DNA of 26,735 nt from JBGPYM01 sp041493205. GTDB lineage: Bacteria; Bacteroidota; Ignavibacteria; UBA10030; UBA6906. Both the position numbers and the translations under genes were made by a program. Positions 1 to 8,148 of the stretch are shown here, one piece after another. Position 1 is the first letter of the stretch, and every line of letters starts with the position of its first letter. The notes under the pieces are model-generated. The model did no database searches, was not told the origin of the DNA, and worked only from the letters and a program-made list of their open reading frames with translations. The stretch covers positions 1 through 26,735 of the forward strand of contig JBGPYM010000013.1 in NCBI GenBank assembly GCA_041493205.1, written 5' to 3'.

Positions 1-867
1 CCACTCATAGAAGCCCCGTCCTGTTTTCGTCCCCAGGTCTCCCCTCTTCACTTTTTCCTTCAGGACCGGTGATACAGACTTCGTCGACTCAAGCGACGGG
101 AAGAGATTCTCACAAATCGAAAGAATGAGATCCCACCCCGCAATCTCCCATATCTCGAAGACTCCTGCCGCCGCGAGGCGTCTGCCAAAACCGCCCTTGA
201 TCACGGCGTCAACATCTGCCGGACTCGCGATGCCGTGCTCCACGATAGAGAGGGCCTCCCGGAAGAGTGCTGCCTGAAGGCGATTGCCGATAAATCCCGG
301 CGCTTCCTTCCGGACGATGACGGGAGTCTTTCCCACCTTCTTCAGAAGTTCAAACATGACGTGCACTGTCTCATCGGAAGTTCCGTCATGCCTGACCAGC
401 TCTACCAGAGGAAGCAGGTACGGGGGATTGAAATAATGGGAGACAAGGACTTTCTCAGGTCTCTTCGTGGCTGTTGCCAGAGCACTCGGGAGCAGCGTGG
501 ATGTATTGCTCGCAAGGATTGCGTGTTTCGGTGATGCACGGTCAATTGTCTTGAAAATCCCCTGTTTGAGGGGGAGATCTTCGAAGGCGGCTTCGATGAC
601 GACGTCGGCGTCTGATACTGCAGCCTCGAGGTCTGTACCAAGTGACAGATGTGTCCGGACTGTTGCGGCGGCGTCACCGGCTGCCAGCCCCATACCCGAC
701 AGCATGGCGAGATTCCGCCCGATGTTTTCCTCCGCCCGGGCGAGTTGTTCATTGCTGGTATCGTGCAGGGAAACCTTGAATCCCGCAAGCGCAAATTCCT
801 GGGCGATCCCGTGCCCCATCAGGCCGGCACCGATGACACTTATACTTCTGATATCCCCTGCGGTCAT
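1..867 (-). CDS. 3-hydroxyacyl-CoA dehydrogenase, single-domain type (3' end cut by window edge)
   Basis: The frame is open from an ATG at 867 to the window edge, giving 289 residues without a stop. An in-frame TAA lies five codons upstream, so no earlier start is possible. The N-terminus holds a Rossmann NAD site (GAGLMG, residues 13-18). It is followed by the family segments EAAFED, SNTSTL and SHYFNPPYLLPLVE, the last carrying the catalytic His/Glu region. The last visible residues (GTKTGRGFYEW) match the usual end of the C-terminal helical domain, so only a short tail is missing. Family members oxidise (S)-3-hydroxyacyl-CoA to 3-ketoacyl-CoA with NAD+ in fatty-acid or aromatic-acid degradation, or work on hydroxybutyryl-CoA; which applies here cannot be read from the sequence. 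The gene appears to be monocistronic at its 5' end, with its own promoter-like site upstream. Confidence 0.93.
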   Translation of the reverse strand, partial: MTAGDIRSISVIGAGLMGHGIAQEFALAGFKVSLHDTSNEQLARAEENIGRNLAMLSGMGLAAGDAAATVRTHLSLGTDLEAAVSDADVVIEAAFEDLPLKQGIFKTIDRASPKHAILASNTSTLLPSALATATKRPEKVLVSHYFNPPYLLPLVELVRHDGTSDETVHVMFELLKKVGKTPVIVRKEAPGFIGNRLQAALFREALSIVEHGIASPADVDAVIKGGFGRRLAAAGVFEIWEIAGWDLILSICENLFPSLESTKSVSPVLKEKVKRGDLGTKTGRGFYEW

Positions 868-913
868 GGTTGTCGGTCTTTACTGGACAATGGCATCCGG
901 TGCGGGTATATCA

Positions 914-942
914 ATTGTAAGACAACATTTGGGGAGATTCAA
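914..942 (-). promoter_or_regulatory. Sigma70-like promoter for the 3-hydroxyacyl-CoA dehydrogenase gene
   Basis: On the minus strand TTGAAT (937-942) and TACAAT (914-919) are separated by exactly 17 bases. A start around 907 would give a leader of about 40 bases before the ATG at 867. Only a weak purine-rich ribosome binding site is visible. This is a motif match only. Confidence 0.5.
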
Positions 943-1035
943 CAATCCCGGGATCTGAAGTGACGATTTCCGCTGGACTATGCAGGCGGTTTCGCATACA
1001 TTGTCGTCCCGAATCCAACGAAGGGAGGAGAGACC

Positions 1036-2178
1036 ATGAAAATCCATCGTATGGTATTGCTTGCCATACTCTTCGCCGGTTGCGGCGTCCACATGGACAG
1101 GTCCCTTCCAGACCGGGCAACGAGGCTCAATGATATGCTGGAGAGGTCGCTCCAGGCCAATCAGTTCCCCGGCATCCAGTATATCGTGGTGGATTCAGGC
1201 GCGACTCTCTACGAATACATCGGCGGCCAGGCGGATATCCGGAACAATATCCCAATGCGGGCCGCGACCACCATGATGGCGTATTCCATGACCAAGACGT
1301 TTACCGCAGCGGCGGTGCTGCAGCTGGTCGAGCGCGGGAAGCTCTCCCTGGACGACAGCGTGGTCACGCATTTCCCTTTCACGCCGTATGGACGGTCGAT
1401 GCGTATCCGCCACCTGGTGAGTCAGACCTCGGGCATTCCGGATCCGATCCCCCTCCGATGGGTCCACCTGGCAAGCCGGCACGCCGGCTTCAACGAAGAC
1501 GCAGCACTTGCCGGGATCCTGAAGGAGAATCCCGAGCCCCGTTTTCCTCCCGGCAGCAAGTACGCGTACTCGAATATTTCGTACTGGATCCTCGGGAAGA
1601 TCATAGAGAGGGTGAGCGGACAGCCGTACGCTGCGTACATGAAGAAACACATTTTCATGCCGCTGGGACTGGACTCATCCGCGGCAGATTTCGTGATCCC
1701 GGGAAATGTACCGCATGCAAAAGGGTACCTTCGCAAGTGTTCGTTCATGAACCTTTTCAAAGGGTTTTTCATCGCCGATGAATTCATCGGTGACTACGAA
1801 GGAAACTGGCTGCATATCAACGATCATCACCTGAACGGACCCGGATTCGGCGGCCTGGTGACCACGGCAGAAGGTGTGGCCAGGTTCCTGCAGGATCAGC
1901 TGAAGGAGCACTCAGTCCTGTTCAACACTCCAACGCACGACCTCTTTTTCGCCCGGCAATCGACGAATTCAGGTGAAACCATCGCCATGACGCTCGGCTG
2001 GCACATCGGGGATTCTGAAGGAATTCCCTATTACCACAAAGAGGGCGGAGGCGGCGGGTACCACGCCGAAATGAGAGTGTATCCCGGCCGCCGGATTGCC
2101 ACGGTCATCATGGTCAATGAATCAAGCTCGGACTGCACCGGGGTACAGACGGAACTGGACAGTGAGTTCCTCCGGTAA
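1036..2178 (+). CDS. Beta-lactamase-family serine hydrolase, predicted lipoprotein
   Basis: This is a 380-residue protein with a strong ribosome binding site (AGGGAGGAG) just before the ATG. A short hydrophobic signal ends in a lipobox, LFAGC, with Cys16 as the likely lipidated residue, so the protein is probably anchored in the envelope. The class C beta-lactamase/DD-peptidase motifs are present in order: SMTK (Ser84 nucleophile, Lys87), YSN (Tyr178) and a late His-Lys-Glu-Gly-rich turn near residues 334-342 in the place of the KTG box. The segment LVSQTSGIPD is also typical of the family. Members include esterases, D-aminopeptidases and penicillin-binding-protein homologues; the substrate cannot be assigned, and true beta-lactamase activity is not implied. 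The gene converges on the ABC-transporter operon with a 12-base gap. Confidence 0.9.
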   Translation: MKIHRMVLLAILFAGCGVHMDRSLPDRATRLNDMLERSLQANQFPGIQYIVVDSGATLYEYIGGQADIRNNIPMRAATTMMAYSMTKTFTAAAVLQLVERGKLSLDDSVVTHFPFTPYGRSMRIRHLVSQTSGIPDPIPLRWVHLASRHAGFNEDAALAGILKENPEPRFPPGSKYAYSNISYWILGKIIERVSGQPYAAYMKKHIFMPLGLDSSAADFVIPGNVPHAKGYLRKCSFMNLFKGFFIADEFIGDYEGNWLHINDHHLNGPGFGGLVTTAEGVARFLQDQLKEHSVLFNTPTHDLFFARQSTNSGETIAMTLGWHIGDSEGIPYYHKEGGGGGYHAEMRVYPGRRIATVIMVNESSSDCTGVQTELDSEFLR

Positions 2179-2190
2179 TTTCCACGCCCG

Positions 2191-3018
2191 TCATTCTTTC
2201 AGTCCGGTGACAGCGATCCCCCGGACAAACCACCGTTGGCCGACGATCAGGAGCAGGATAATGGGAAGCACGCTCAATACCGATCCCGCCATGAGAAGAT
2301 CGTAGCGTGTCGTCATCACGTCCGACTGCAGGTTCGCCAGGCCGATCGTAAGCGTGGCCTTTTCAACACTGGAGAGGTAGATCACGGGCCCGAGCAGATC
2401 GTTCCAGTAGATCATGAACGTGAACAGGGCGAGTGACACGAGCGCGGGCTTCGAGAGGGGCAGGATGATGCGCCAGAATATTCTGAACCGTCCGCAGCCG
2501 TCGATCCGTGCCGCGTCTTCCAGATCGACAGGGATCGTAGTGAAGAACTGCCGCAGCAGAAACGTGCCGAACGCGCCGCCGAAAAATGCAGGGACGATCA
2601 GCGCGGTCAGCGTGTCGATCCAGCCGAGGAATTTCATGATCAGGAAGACCGGGATCATGGTCACCTGCGGGGGGATCATCATCGTTGCCAGGAGGAAGAA
2701 GTAGAGAACCGTGTTCCCCCGGAATTTCATCCGCGCGAACGCGTAGGCTGCGAGCGCACAACTGCAGAGCTGGCCGATCGTTGCGGTCACCGCAATGGTA
2801 AAACTGTTCAGGAGCATTCTCCCCATCGGGAGAACGTCCATGATCGTGCGGTAATTCTTGAGATCGAAGTGATCGGGGATCCACCGGGGCGGGTACCGGA
2901 AGATGTCTCCCTGCTCCTTCATCGACGTGGACACCATCCAGAGAAAAGGGCCCACCATCAGTGCGGCAACGGCGATCAGCAACAGATACCGGAGTGTTGT
3001 GCGGAGTTTCCTAGCCAT
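2191..3018 (-). CDS. Carbohydrate ABC transporter permease, MalG type
   Basis: This is a 275-residue inner-membrane protein with about six hydrophobic segments. The first is at residues 10-30. The cytoplasmic EAA loop, which docks the ATPase, reads EDAARIDGCGRFRIFWRIILPLSKP. The C-terminus has the FVRGIAVTGLKE ending typical of MalG-like (CUT1) permeases. It overlaps the upstream MalF-type gene by eight bases, so the two are probably translationally coupled and form a heterodimeric channel. It is the last gene of the operon. No terminator could be recognised in the 12 bases before the convergent serine hydrolase. Confidence 0.93.
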   Translation of the reverse strand: MARKLRTTLRYLLLIAVAALMVGPFLWMVSTSMKEQGDIFRYPPRWIPDHFDLKNYRTIMDVLPMGRMLLNSFTIAVTATIGQLCSCALAAYAFARMKFRGNTVLYFFLLATMMIPPQVTMIPVFLIMKFLGWIDTLTALIVPAFFGGAFGTFLLRQFFTTIPVDLEDAARIDGCGRFRIFWRIILPLSKPALVSLALFTFMIYWNDLLGPVIYLSSVEKATLTIGLANLQSDVMTTRYDLLMAGSVLSVLPIILLLIVGQRWFVRGIAVTGLKE

Positions 3019-3892
3019 AGAACACCCAGCGCTTTTGCACTCTGAACTGTATGAGCGTCACCGAGAAGACAATCGCAAAGAGCACGTACGACACTGCCGC
3101 CGCCTTGCCCATCTGGAAAAACTGAAAGGCATTCTGATAGATGTAGTAGCTCAGCGTGAGGGTGGAATTTGCCGGTCCGCCCTTTGTCAGGACGTATGTC
3201 TGCTCGAACACCTGGAACGCGTTGATGAGCGTGATGACAAGGACAAAGAAGGTGGTCGGCGAGAGCATCGGCAGCGTGATGTTGCGGAACCGCCGCCACG
3301 TCCCCGCGCCGTCGATCGTCGCCGCATGGTAGAGGTCCACGGGAATGTTCTGCAGTCCGGCCAGAAAGATGATCATCGATGACCCGAGCCCCTTCCAGAC
3401 AGTCACGATGACCATGGCGGGAAGCGCCCACGCAGTGTCGTCCAGCCACGCCGGTCCCTGAATGCCGAACAGGATCCGGAGGAGATAATTCAACAGGCCG
3501 TATTCCGGGTTGAATATCCAGCTCCAGACAAGCGCGACGGCAATCATGGACGACACGACCGGCAGAAAATAGGCCGTCCGGAACAGGGTGATCCCCCGGA
3601 GGCCGGTGTTGACGAGCAGCGCAAGAGCGAGCGACGCAACCACGGAGACCGGGACAGCAAGGCCGACAAAGTAAAACGTATTGCGGAACACTTCCCAGAA
3701 GAGATCGGAATGCCAGAGGCCCGCGTAATTATCGAACCAGACCCAGTCGGGAGAGGAGATGATGTCCCATTGCGTGAAGCTCATGAGGAACGACGCAGCC
3801 ACCGCGCCCGCACTGAACAGGAGCAGGCCCATGATCGTAGGGAGGAGATACAGATACGGCTCGAGGAAGCGGAAGACCCGGGCGAACCTCAT
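3011..3892 (-). CDS. Carbohydrate ABC transporter permease, MalF type
   Basis: This is a 293-residue membrane protein of the CUT1 MalF/UgpA type. An N-terminal transmembrane helix (about residues 12-36) is followed by a short periplasmic loop (FTQWDIISSPDWVWFDNY) and five further hydrophobic segments. The EAA loop reads YHAATIDGAGTWRRFRNITLP, in the expected place about 90 residues from the C-terminus. It is paired with the MalG-type gene downstream (8-base overlap) and follows the enolase-superfamily gene after 12 bases. With the binding protein encoded upstream, it would form the importer apart from its ATPase, which is not in this window. Confidence 0.94.
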   Translation of the reverse strand: MRFARVFRFLEPYLYLLPTIMGLLLFSAGAVAASFLMSFTQWDIISSPDWVWFDNYAGLWHSDLFWEVFRNTFYFVGLAVPVSVVASLALALLVNTGLRGITLFRTAYFLPVVSSMIAVALVWSWIFNPEYGLLNYLLRILFGIQGPAWLDDTAWALPAMVIVTVWKGLGSSMIIFLAGLQNIPVDLYHAATIDGAGTWRRFRNITLPMLSPTTFFVLVITLINAFQVFEQTYVLTKGGPANSTLTLSYYIYQNAFQFFQMGKAAAVSYVLFAIVFSVTLIQFRVQKRWVFYG

Positions 3893-3904
3893 GCATACTC
3901 CTGT

Positions 3905-5026
3905 TTACTCTTTGACGCGGTATCGTTCCACTTTCTCCGGGTCCGGATTTACCCCGATCCCGGGTGCACCGGAGCACGTGACCTTTTTCTCCGGATAGTT
4001 GAGCGGTCCGGCCACCATGTCATCTGCCAGGAACTGCGGCCCGTTCAGGTCCACAGGGAGAGACATGCCAAAGGCGCCAAACAGATGGGCCGCCGCATGG
4101 AGCGCGACACGCCCCTCGGTCAACCCGCTCCCGAGCAGCAGCAGGTCCGCCGCCAGCGCCATCTCCGCCAACTGACGCGCCCAGAACACGCCCCCCACCC
4201 GGCAGAGCTTGATCACGAGCCCGTTGATCGCTTCGAGCCGGATGAACTGGAGCAGGTCGCGCGGAGAACAGACCGATTCATCAAGCACCACGGGAATATC
4301 CGAGCGCCGCACGAGTGCCGTATAGCCGGTGATGTTCCCTGCGGCAAGGGGTTGTTCGATCACTTTCACGCCGAGCACTGCCATTGCGCGTGAAAGCCGG
4401 ACCGCCGTATTGAAATCCCACCCCTGGTTCGCATCGACCCACACCGGCTTTCCGGCGGCAACGCGCATCACCTCCTGCACCATCTCCAGGTCCGTTCCGG
4501 GGTCGATTCCTGTCTTGACCTTGAACCCGTGATACCCTTTCGCCTTCCCGGCTTCCGTCTGTCGTACCGCCTCCTCAATCGAATGGGCTGAGACCACCCA
4601 GCAGAGGGGAACGGAGCCGCCGCTCCCTCTTCCCAGGAGCGCGCTCAGCGACAGGCCCTTTTGTTTTCCAAGAAGGTCGTGGAGCGCCATATCGACGGCC
4701 GATTTCGCAATCGGCTGGCCGATCTGGGCGCCGGGGGCGATGATGGCGTCCATCACCGCATGGAGCCGGGCAACGTCGGATTCATCCATGCCCAGAAGCG
4801 CCGGACCGAGATACCGGCGGAGTGTGGAAACGACGGTCTCTTCCGTCTCATACGACCAGCGATGGCTCGGCCTCGCTTCCCCCCATCCCGCAACCCCGTC
4901 GCCGTCGGTGATGCGCACGAGAATGTGCGGGGCTCCCGCCGAGGGGTCCGCAGCGACGCCGCGCGACAGCGTGAGTTGTTGCGCAATCGGAAGCCGGAGC
5001 GGGATGACGTCGATTGATCTGATCAT
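3905..5026 (-). CDS. Enolase-superfamily enzyme, muconate lactonizing enzyme (MLE) subgroup
   Basis: This is a 373-residue protein with the two-domain enolase-superfamily layout: an N-terminal capping domain and a TIM barrel. The active-site set is complete. Lys169-x-Lys171 lies in GFKVKTG. The three metal ligands are Asp198 (WVDANQ), Glu224 (IEQPL) and Asp249 (LDES). The second catalytic lysine is Lys273 (VIKLCRVGG). A lysine on both sides of the barrel is the hallmark of the MLE subgroup, which holds cycloisomerases, dipeptide and N-acylamino-acid epimerases/racemases, o-succinylbenzoate synthase and some hydroxyproline dehydratases. The barrel ends with GSGLTEGRVALHAAAHL, also typical. Its position among sugar-transport and oxidoreductase genes argues for a catabolic racemase, dehydratase or cycloisomerase. 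The exact reaction is unknown. It lies nine bases after the second Gfo/Idh/MocA gene. Confidence 0.9.
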   Translation of the reverse strand: MIRSIDVIPLRLPIAQQLTLSRGVAADPSAGAPHILVRITDGDGVAGWGEARPSHRWSYETEETVVSTLRRYLGPALLGMDESDVARLHAVMDAIIAPGAQIGQPIAKSAVDMALHDLLGKQKGLSLSALLGRGSGGSVPLCWVVSAHSIEEAVRQTEAGKAKGYHGFKVKTGIDPGTDLEMVQEVMRVAAGKPVWVDANQGWDFNTAVRLSRAMAVLGVKVIEQPLAAGNITGYTALVRRSDIPVVLDESVCSPRDLLQFIRLEAINGLVIKLCRVGGVFWARQLAEMALAADLLLLGSGLTEGRVALHAAAHLFGAFGMSLPVDLNGPQFLADDMVAGPLNYPEKKVTCSGAPGIGVNPDPEKVERYRVKE

Positions 5027-5035
5027 GGTTATCCC

Positions 5036-5968
5036 TTAGGAGCGCTGCGGGAGAGTTGCGGCCTGACGGCGCTTCATCGCTGCATACTCTGCGGCAAACG
5101 CGCCGCCGTCAAATCCCGCATCGGGGGGAAGCCGGTCCAGCATGACCTCCCTGCCGGATTCACGGGCGATCTTTGCCGCAATGTGCACCCGGACTGCTTC
5201 CACCGGGCCTGCCAGTGAGTAATCGATTGTCCCCCCCTCCAGCAGCGTGACAAATCGCTTCAGGAACGGCTCGTAGAGAGTGTCGGGGTTGATGGTGGCT
5301 GCATGCATCCCGTCACCTGTATACGCGACCAATGACCATTCGTGATACTGCATCTCCAGGTGCACCAGTGCCACCAGCCCGTCGTCGTATGTCAGTGCGA
5401 ACACGGGGACCCGGTGCCCTGGCAGCGCACGCACCGACCTGATTCCGGTGCCTGCGCATCCCTGGAGCATCTCCGTGGTATGGATCCCGTAGCTGAAGAA
5501 ATCTCCCGGCCCGGATGCTACGATCGACGACAGCCCGTCGCGCGGCCCGACGGCAGTCCGCAGCGCCACGACCTCTTGGGCACTCCGGAGCGATGATCCG
5601 CCGTACACCGGAACGCCGTATTTCTCCTGCATGTTCATGATCCGGTCGCAATCGCGGACCGTGCCCACCACCGGCTTGTCGATCAGGACCGGCTTCCGTT
5701 CCCTGAGAAATACAAGCGCCTTCTCGCAATGCGTATCCCAGTTGGTCCCATGGATCATTGCAGCGTCCACGTGCTCGGGCATTTCTTCCAGATGCGCACA
5801 GACCACGGGGATGCCGTGTTCCTTCGCGAATTCCCGGTCGTACCCCGCGGGCCAGACGTCATGTCCGTCCCAGAGTGCCCGCACCTCCACACCCGGAGTG
5901 CCACGCAGGATGCGCGTGAATGCGGGGGGATGTGAGGTGTCGAGATCAACGAGCCCTATGCGGATCAT
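5036..5968 (-). CDS. Divergent Gfo/Idh/MocA-family protein (GLDTSH-like N-terminus)
   Basis: The start chosen is the ATG at 5968, which gives MIRIGLVDLDTSH and a 310-residue protein. Upstream ATGs at 5998 and 6037 are in frame but would overlap the preceding gene by 11 and 50 bases; the 5998 start remains possible. The protein has the fold order of the family: a Rossmann domain, an IDKP motif in the position of the usual EKP nicotinamide-ring lysine, then a beta-sheet domain containing YDDGLVALVHLEMQYHEWS. The GxGxxG dinucleotide loop is replaced by GLVDLDTSH, so cofactor binding may be altered. It probably oxidises, epimerises or otherwise handles a sugar-like substrate brought in by the operon's transporter, but the function is unproven. 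Confidence 0.85.
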   Translation of the reverse strand: MIRIGLVDLDTSHPPAFTRILRGTPGVEVRALWDGHDVWPAGYDREFAKEHGIPVVCAHLEEMPEHVDAAMIHGTNWDTHCEKALVFLRERKPVLIDKPVVGTVRDCDRIMNMQEKYGVPVYGGSSLRSAQEVVALRTAVGPRDGLSSIVASGPGDFFSYGIHTTEMLQGCAGTGIRSVRALPGHRVPVFALTYDDGLVALVHLEMQYHEWSLVAYTGDGMHAATINPDTLYEPFLKRFVTLLEGGTIDYSLAGPVEAVRVHIAAKIARESGREVMLDRLPPDAGFDGGAFAAEYAAMKRRQAATLPQRS

Positions 5969-5987
5969 GGGTCGTGTCGCCGTAGTG

Positions 5988-7274
5988 TCATTGGGCATAC
6001 ACGCGGGAGAGAACCGTATTGATCCTCCTCTCGGCATCGGCCGCAGTCTCTTCGACCGACTTCTTCCCCTGGATCATCATCAGGAGCTCCGGCGTCAGAT
6101 TATTGTCGCGCCATTCCTGCCATCCGGGCGTGAAGAGGGGAAAGGAGCTTTCCTGTTCCAGGATGACCAGCAGCCGCCGGTTGTGCAACGGCTGTGCATC
6201 GAGCCATTGGGGGGATTCTGTGAACGGCTTATAGGTGGGCATCATCCCCATGTACTGGTCGTTGAGATGGCCCACCGGGCTTTTTGTCAGGATCCACCGG
6301 AGCAGCTCCCATGCCTCGTCCGGATGGGGGGAATTCGCAGGGATCATGAACGCCATGCTGAACCGGCGGGAGCTCCGTAATCCGCCGGGTCCCCTGGGAG
6401 GAAACGTCATATCCCAGTTCATCGAAGAGCCGACAAGATTCATCGACCCGAGCGAGCCGATCAGAATCATGGCCGCACGTCCCCCGACAAACGATTCCCA
6501 GGGATTGATGAACGACGTGGTGTTCGTTGCGATCCTGTTCCCGACGAAGATGTCCTGAATGAAGTGAAGCCCGCGAAGAGTCGCCGGCTCGCTCAGCACC
6601 GAACGGCGGCCGTCTTCCGTGAGCGTCCGCCCGCCGAACGAATAAAGCACCGTCTCGAGGCCCGTGTAGTGAACATCGAAGGAAAGCCCCCAGCGATCGG
6701 GGATCCCGTCCCCGTTCTCATCCACGGTCAGCCGCTTCCCCACCCTGACCAGATCGTCGTACGTCCAGGAGGTGTCGGGATACGGGAGTCCGGCCCCGTC
6801 GAAGAGATCCTTATTATAGAAGAGCACCGTCAGGCCGAGGCAGGCAGGGAAGCCGAACAGCTCGTCTTCCTTCTGGGCCACGCCGCGCCATTCGGTAAAG
6901 GTCTCCTGATTGAACTGAGCGGGCGTGATGTCGCGCCGGATGTAGGGAATCAGATTTTTCGCATACTGCTTCCGGATCAGTTCCTGGCCGAACCAGTCCT
7001 CGGCGAACATCAGGTCCGCCAGCCGGTTTCCCGAGGCGATCGACGTGAGACTTTTCGATACATACAGGGCGTAGGGCGATGTCTGGAGGACGACGTGAAT
7101 CCCCGGGTGTGACTGCTCAAAGGGTTTGATGATCTCCTGTTCCCAGAGCGTCCGGTCTTTTTCCATCCAGTGGTAGAGCGTCAGCGTCACCCCTCCCCCC
7201 TGCTGCTTCGATGGGGTGCAGGAAACACAGAGGAGGGCCAGGAGGAGTGCACCGGCTGTCCGGAGGATGTTCAT
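5988..7274 (-). CDS. Sugar ABC transporter substrate-binding lipoprotein (family 1)
   Basis: This is a 428-residue protein. A signal peptide ends in a lipobox, LCVSC, with Cys19 as the lipid anchor. The mature part begins with a charged/Gln linker and then TLYHWMEKDRTLWEQEIIKPFEQSHPGIHV, the classic opening of family 1 (MalE/UgpB-like) binding proteins. The segments FNQETFTEWRGVAQKEDELFGFPA, VLFYNKDLFDGAGLPYPDTSWTYDDLV and the later WELLRWILT match the two-lobe hinge and closing regions. It sits at the membrane surface and delivers the ligand to the permeases encoded downstream. Its ATG shares one base with the TGA of the upstream amidohydrolase gene, so translation is likely coupled. The ligand cannot be read from the sequence. 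Confidence 0.95.
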   Translation of the reverse strand: MNILRTAGALLLALLCVSCTPSKQQGGGVTLTLYHWMEKDRTLWEQEIIKPFEQSHPGIHVVLQTSPYALYVSKSLTSIASGNRLADLMFAEDWFGQELIRKQYAKNLIPYIRRDITPAQFNQETFTEWRGVAQKEDELFGFPACLGLTVLFYNKDLFDGAGLPYPDTSWTYDDLVRVGKRLTVDENGDGIPDRWGLSFDVHYTGLETVLYSFGGRTLTEDGRRSVLSEPATLRGLHFIQDIFVGNRIATNTTSFINPWESFVGGRAAMILIGSLGSMNLVGSSMNWDMTFPPRGPGGLRSSRRFSMAFMIPANSPHPDEAWELLRWILTKSPVGHLNDQYMGMMPTYKPFTESPQWLDAQPLHNRRLLVILEQESSFPLFTPGWQEWRDNNLTPELLMMIQGKKSVEETAADAERRINTVLSRVYAQ

Positions 7275-8146
7275 CAGTAGTATCTCTTCTGCTTGCGTGA
7301 CAGCTTCGCATACTCCTTTGCATACAGGTCAAGGCGCGTGATCCGTTCCAGGTCATCCCGCATGTGGTCAGGCTCGCGGATGAGCACGCACTGGGAGGTC
7401 AAGCGCACCTCGTCGAGATTCACGGTGGCAATCGCCACTCCGTGCCGCCTGCCGGTCTGCGCGAGGACGTCTCCGTTATGGTCGAAGATGCGTGCCGTCG
7501 CCGGACGGAATCTCCCGCTGTACGCAGCGTACGGCGCATGGTTCGCGAGATTCGACTCCACGACGACCATGGAATTGTCGATTGCCCGGGCGGTGATCTG
7601 TGTTCGCAGGGCCTCCTGCGTCGGCCCGTGTGATACCGTCGGCCAGAAAAGGATCTCGGCCCCCTTGCATGCATAGATGCGGGGAATTTCAGGAAAGTAG
7701 ATATCCATGCAGATCATGACTGCGATCCGGCCGAAATCGAGCTGGAATACGGGGAGCTCATTGCCAGGGGTCACGGTGCGGCTCTCTTCCGCCGTAGGTT
7801 GCACCTTGCGGTAGAGCCCGACGATATTCCCTTTCCTGTCGATGATCGTCGCCTGATTGTAGACCTTCCGTCCCACACGGACAAGATACGGTGCAACGAG
7901 GTTGATGTTGTGCGCCTTCGCGGCCCGCTGAAACCCGGTGGTGAATTCTCCGGGATACTCCTCGGCGTAATACTCGAGTTCGCGGGGAACGTTTGCGGTT
8001 GTCACCATTTCAGGCAGGCAGAGGATGTCCGCTCCTCCTTCGTTCGCCCGGGCGATGTACTCGTGCGCCCTCTCGACATTGAACCGAACGGTGTGCGGCG
8101 CATCCTCCACGAGGAACGCGGTCGTTCCGATCCGTACGTTGCGCAT
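7274..8146 (-). CDS. Carbon-nitrogen hydrolase (nitrilase superfamily)
   Basis: This is a 290-residue cytoplasmic protein with the complete nitrilase-superfamily triad. Glu46 is in DILCLPEM, Lys114 in LYRKVQPT, and the nucleophile Cys146 in VMICMDIYFPE. The extra family marker CLPEM and the sheet strand DFGRIAVMICMD are in register. Members cleave amides, ureas (N-carbamoyl groups) or nitriles; this one resembles the amidase/carbamoylase branches more than true nitrilases, but that is a judgement by eye. It lies two bases after the beta-propeller gene and overlaps the binding-protein gene by one base, so it belongs to the operon. Its presence suggests that the imported compound, or an intermediate made by the dehydrogenases, carries an amide or carbamoyl bond. 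Confidence 0.93.
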   Translation of the reverse strand: MRNVRIGTTAFLVEDAPHTVRFNVERAHEYIARANEGGADILCLPEMVTTANVPRELEYYAEEYPGEFTTGFQRAAKAHNINLVAPYLVRVGRKVYNQATIIDRKGNIVGLYRKVQPTAEESRTVTPGNELPVFQLDFGRIAVMICMDIYFPEIPRIYACKGAEILFWPTVSHGPTQEALRTQITARAIDNSMVVVESNLANHAPYAAYSGRFRPATARIFDHNGDVLAQTGRRHGVAIATVNLDEVRLTSQCVLIREPDHMRDDLERITRLDLYAKEYAKLSRKQKRYY

Positions 8147-8148
8147 CG

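Noticed and set aside
1036..2178. A true antibiotic-resistance beta-lactamase
   Set aside because: The SxxK and YxN motifs fit the wider serine hydrolase family, but the KTG box is replaced by a Gly-rich turn, and lipoprotein esterases of this kind are common. Resistance cannot be claimed.
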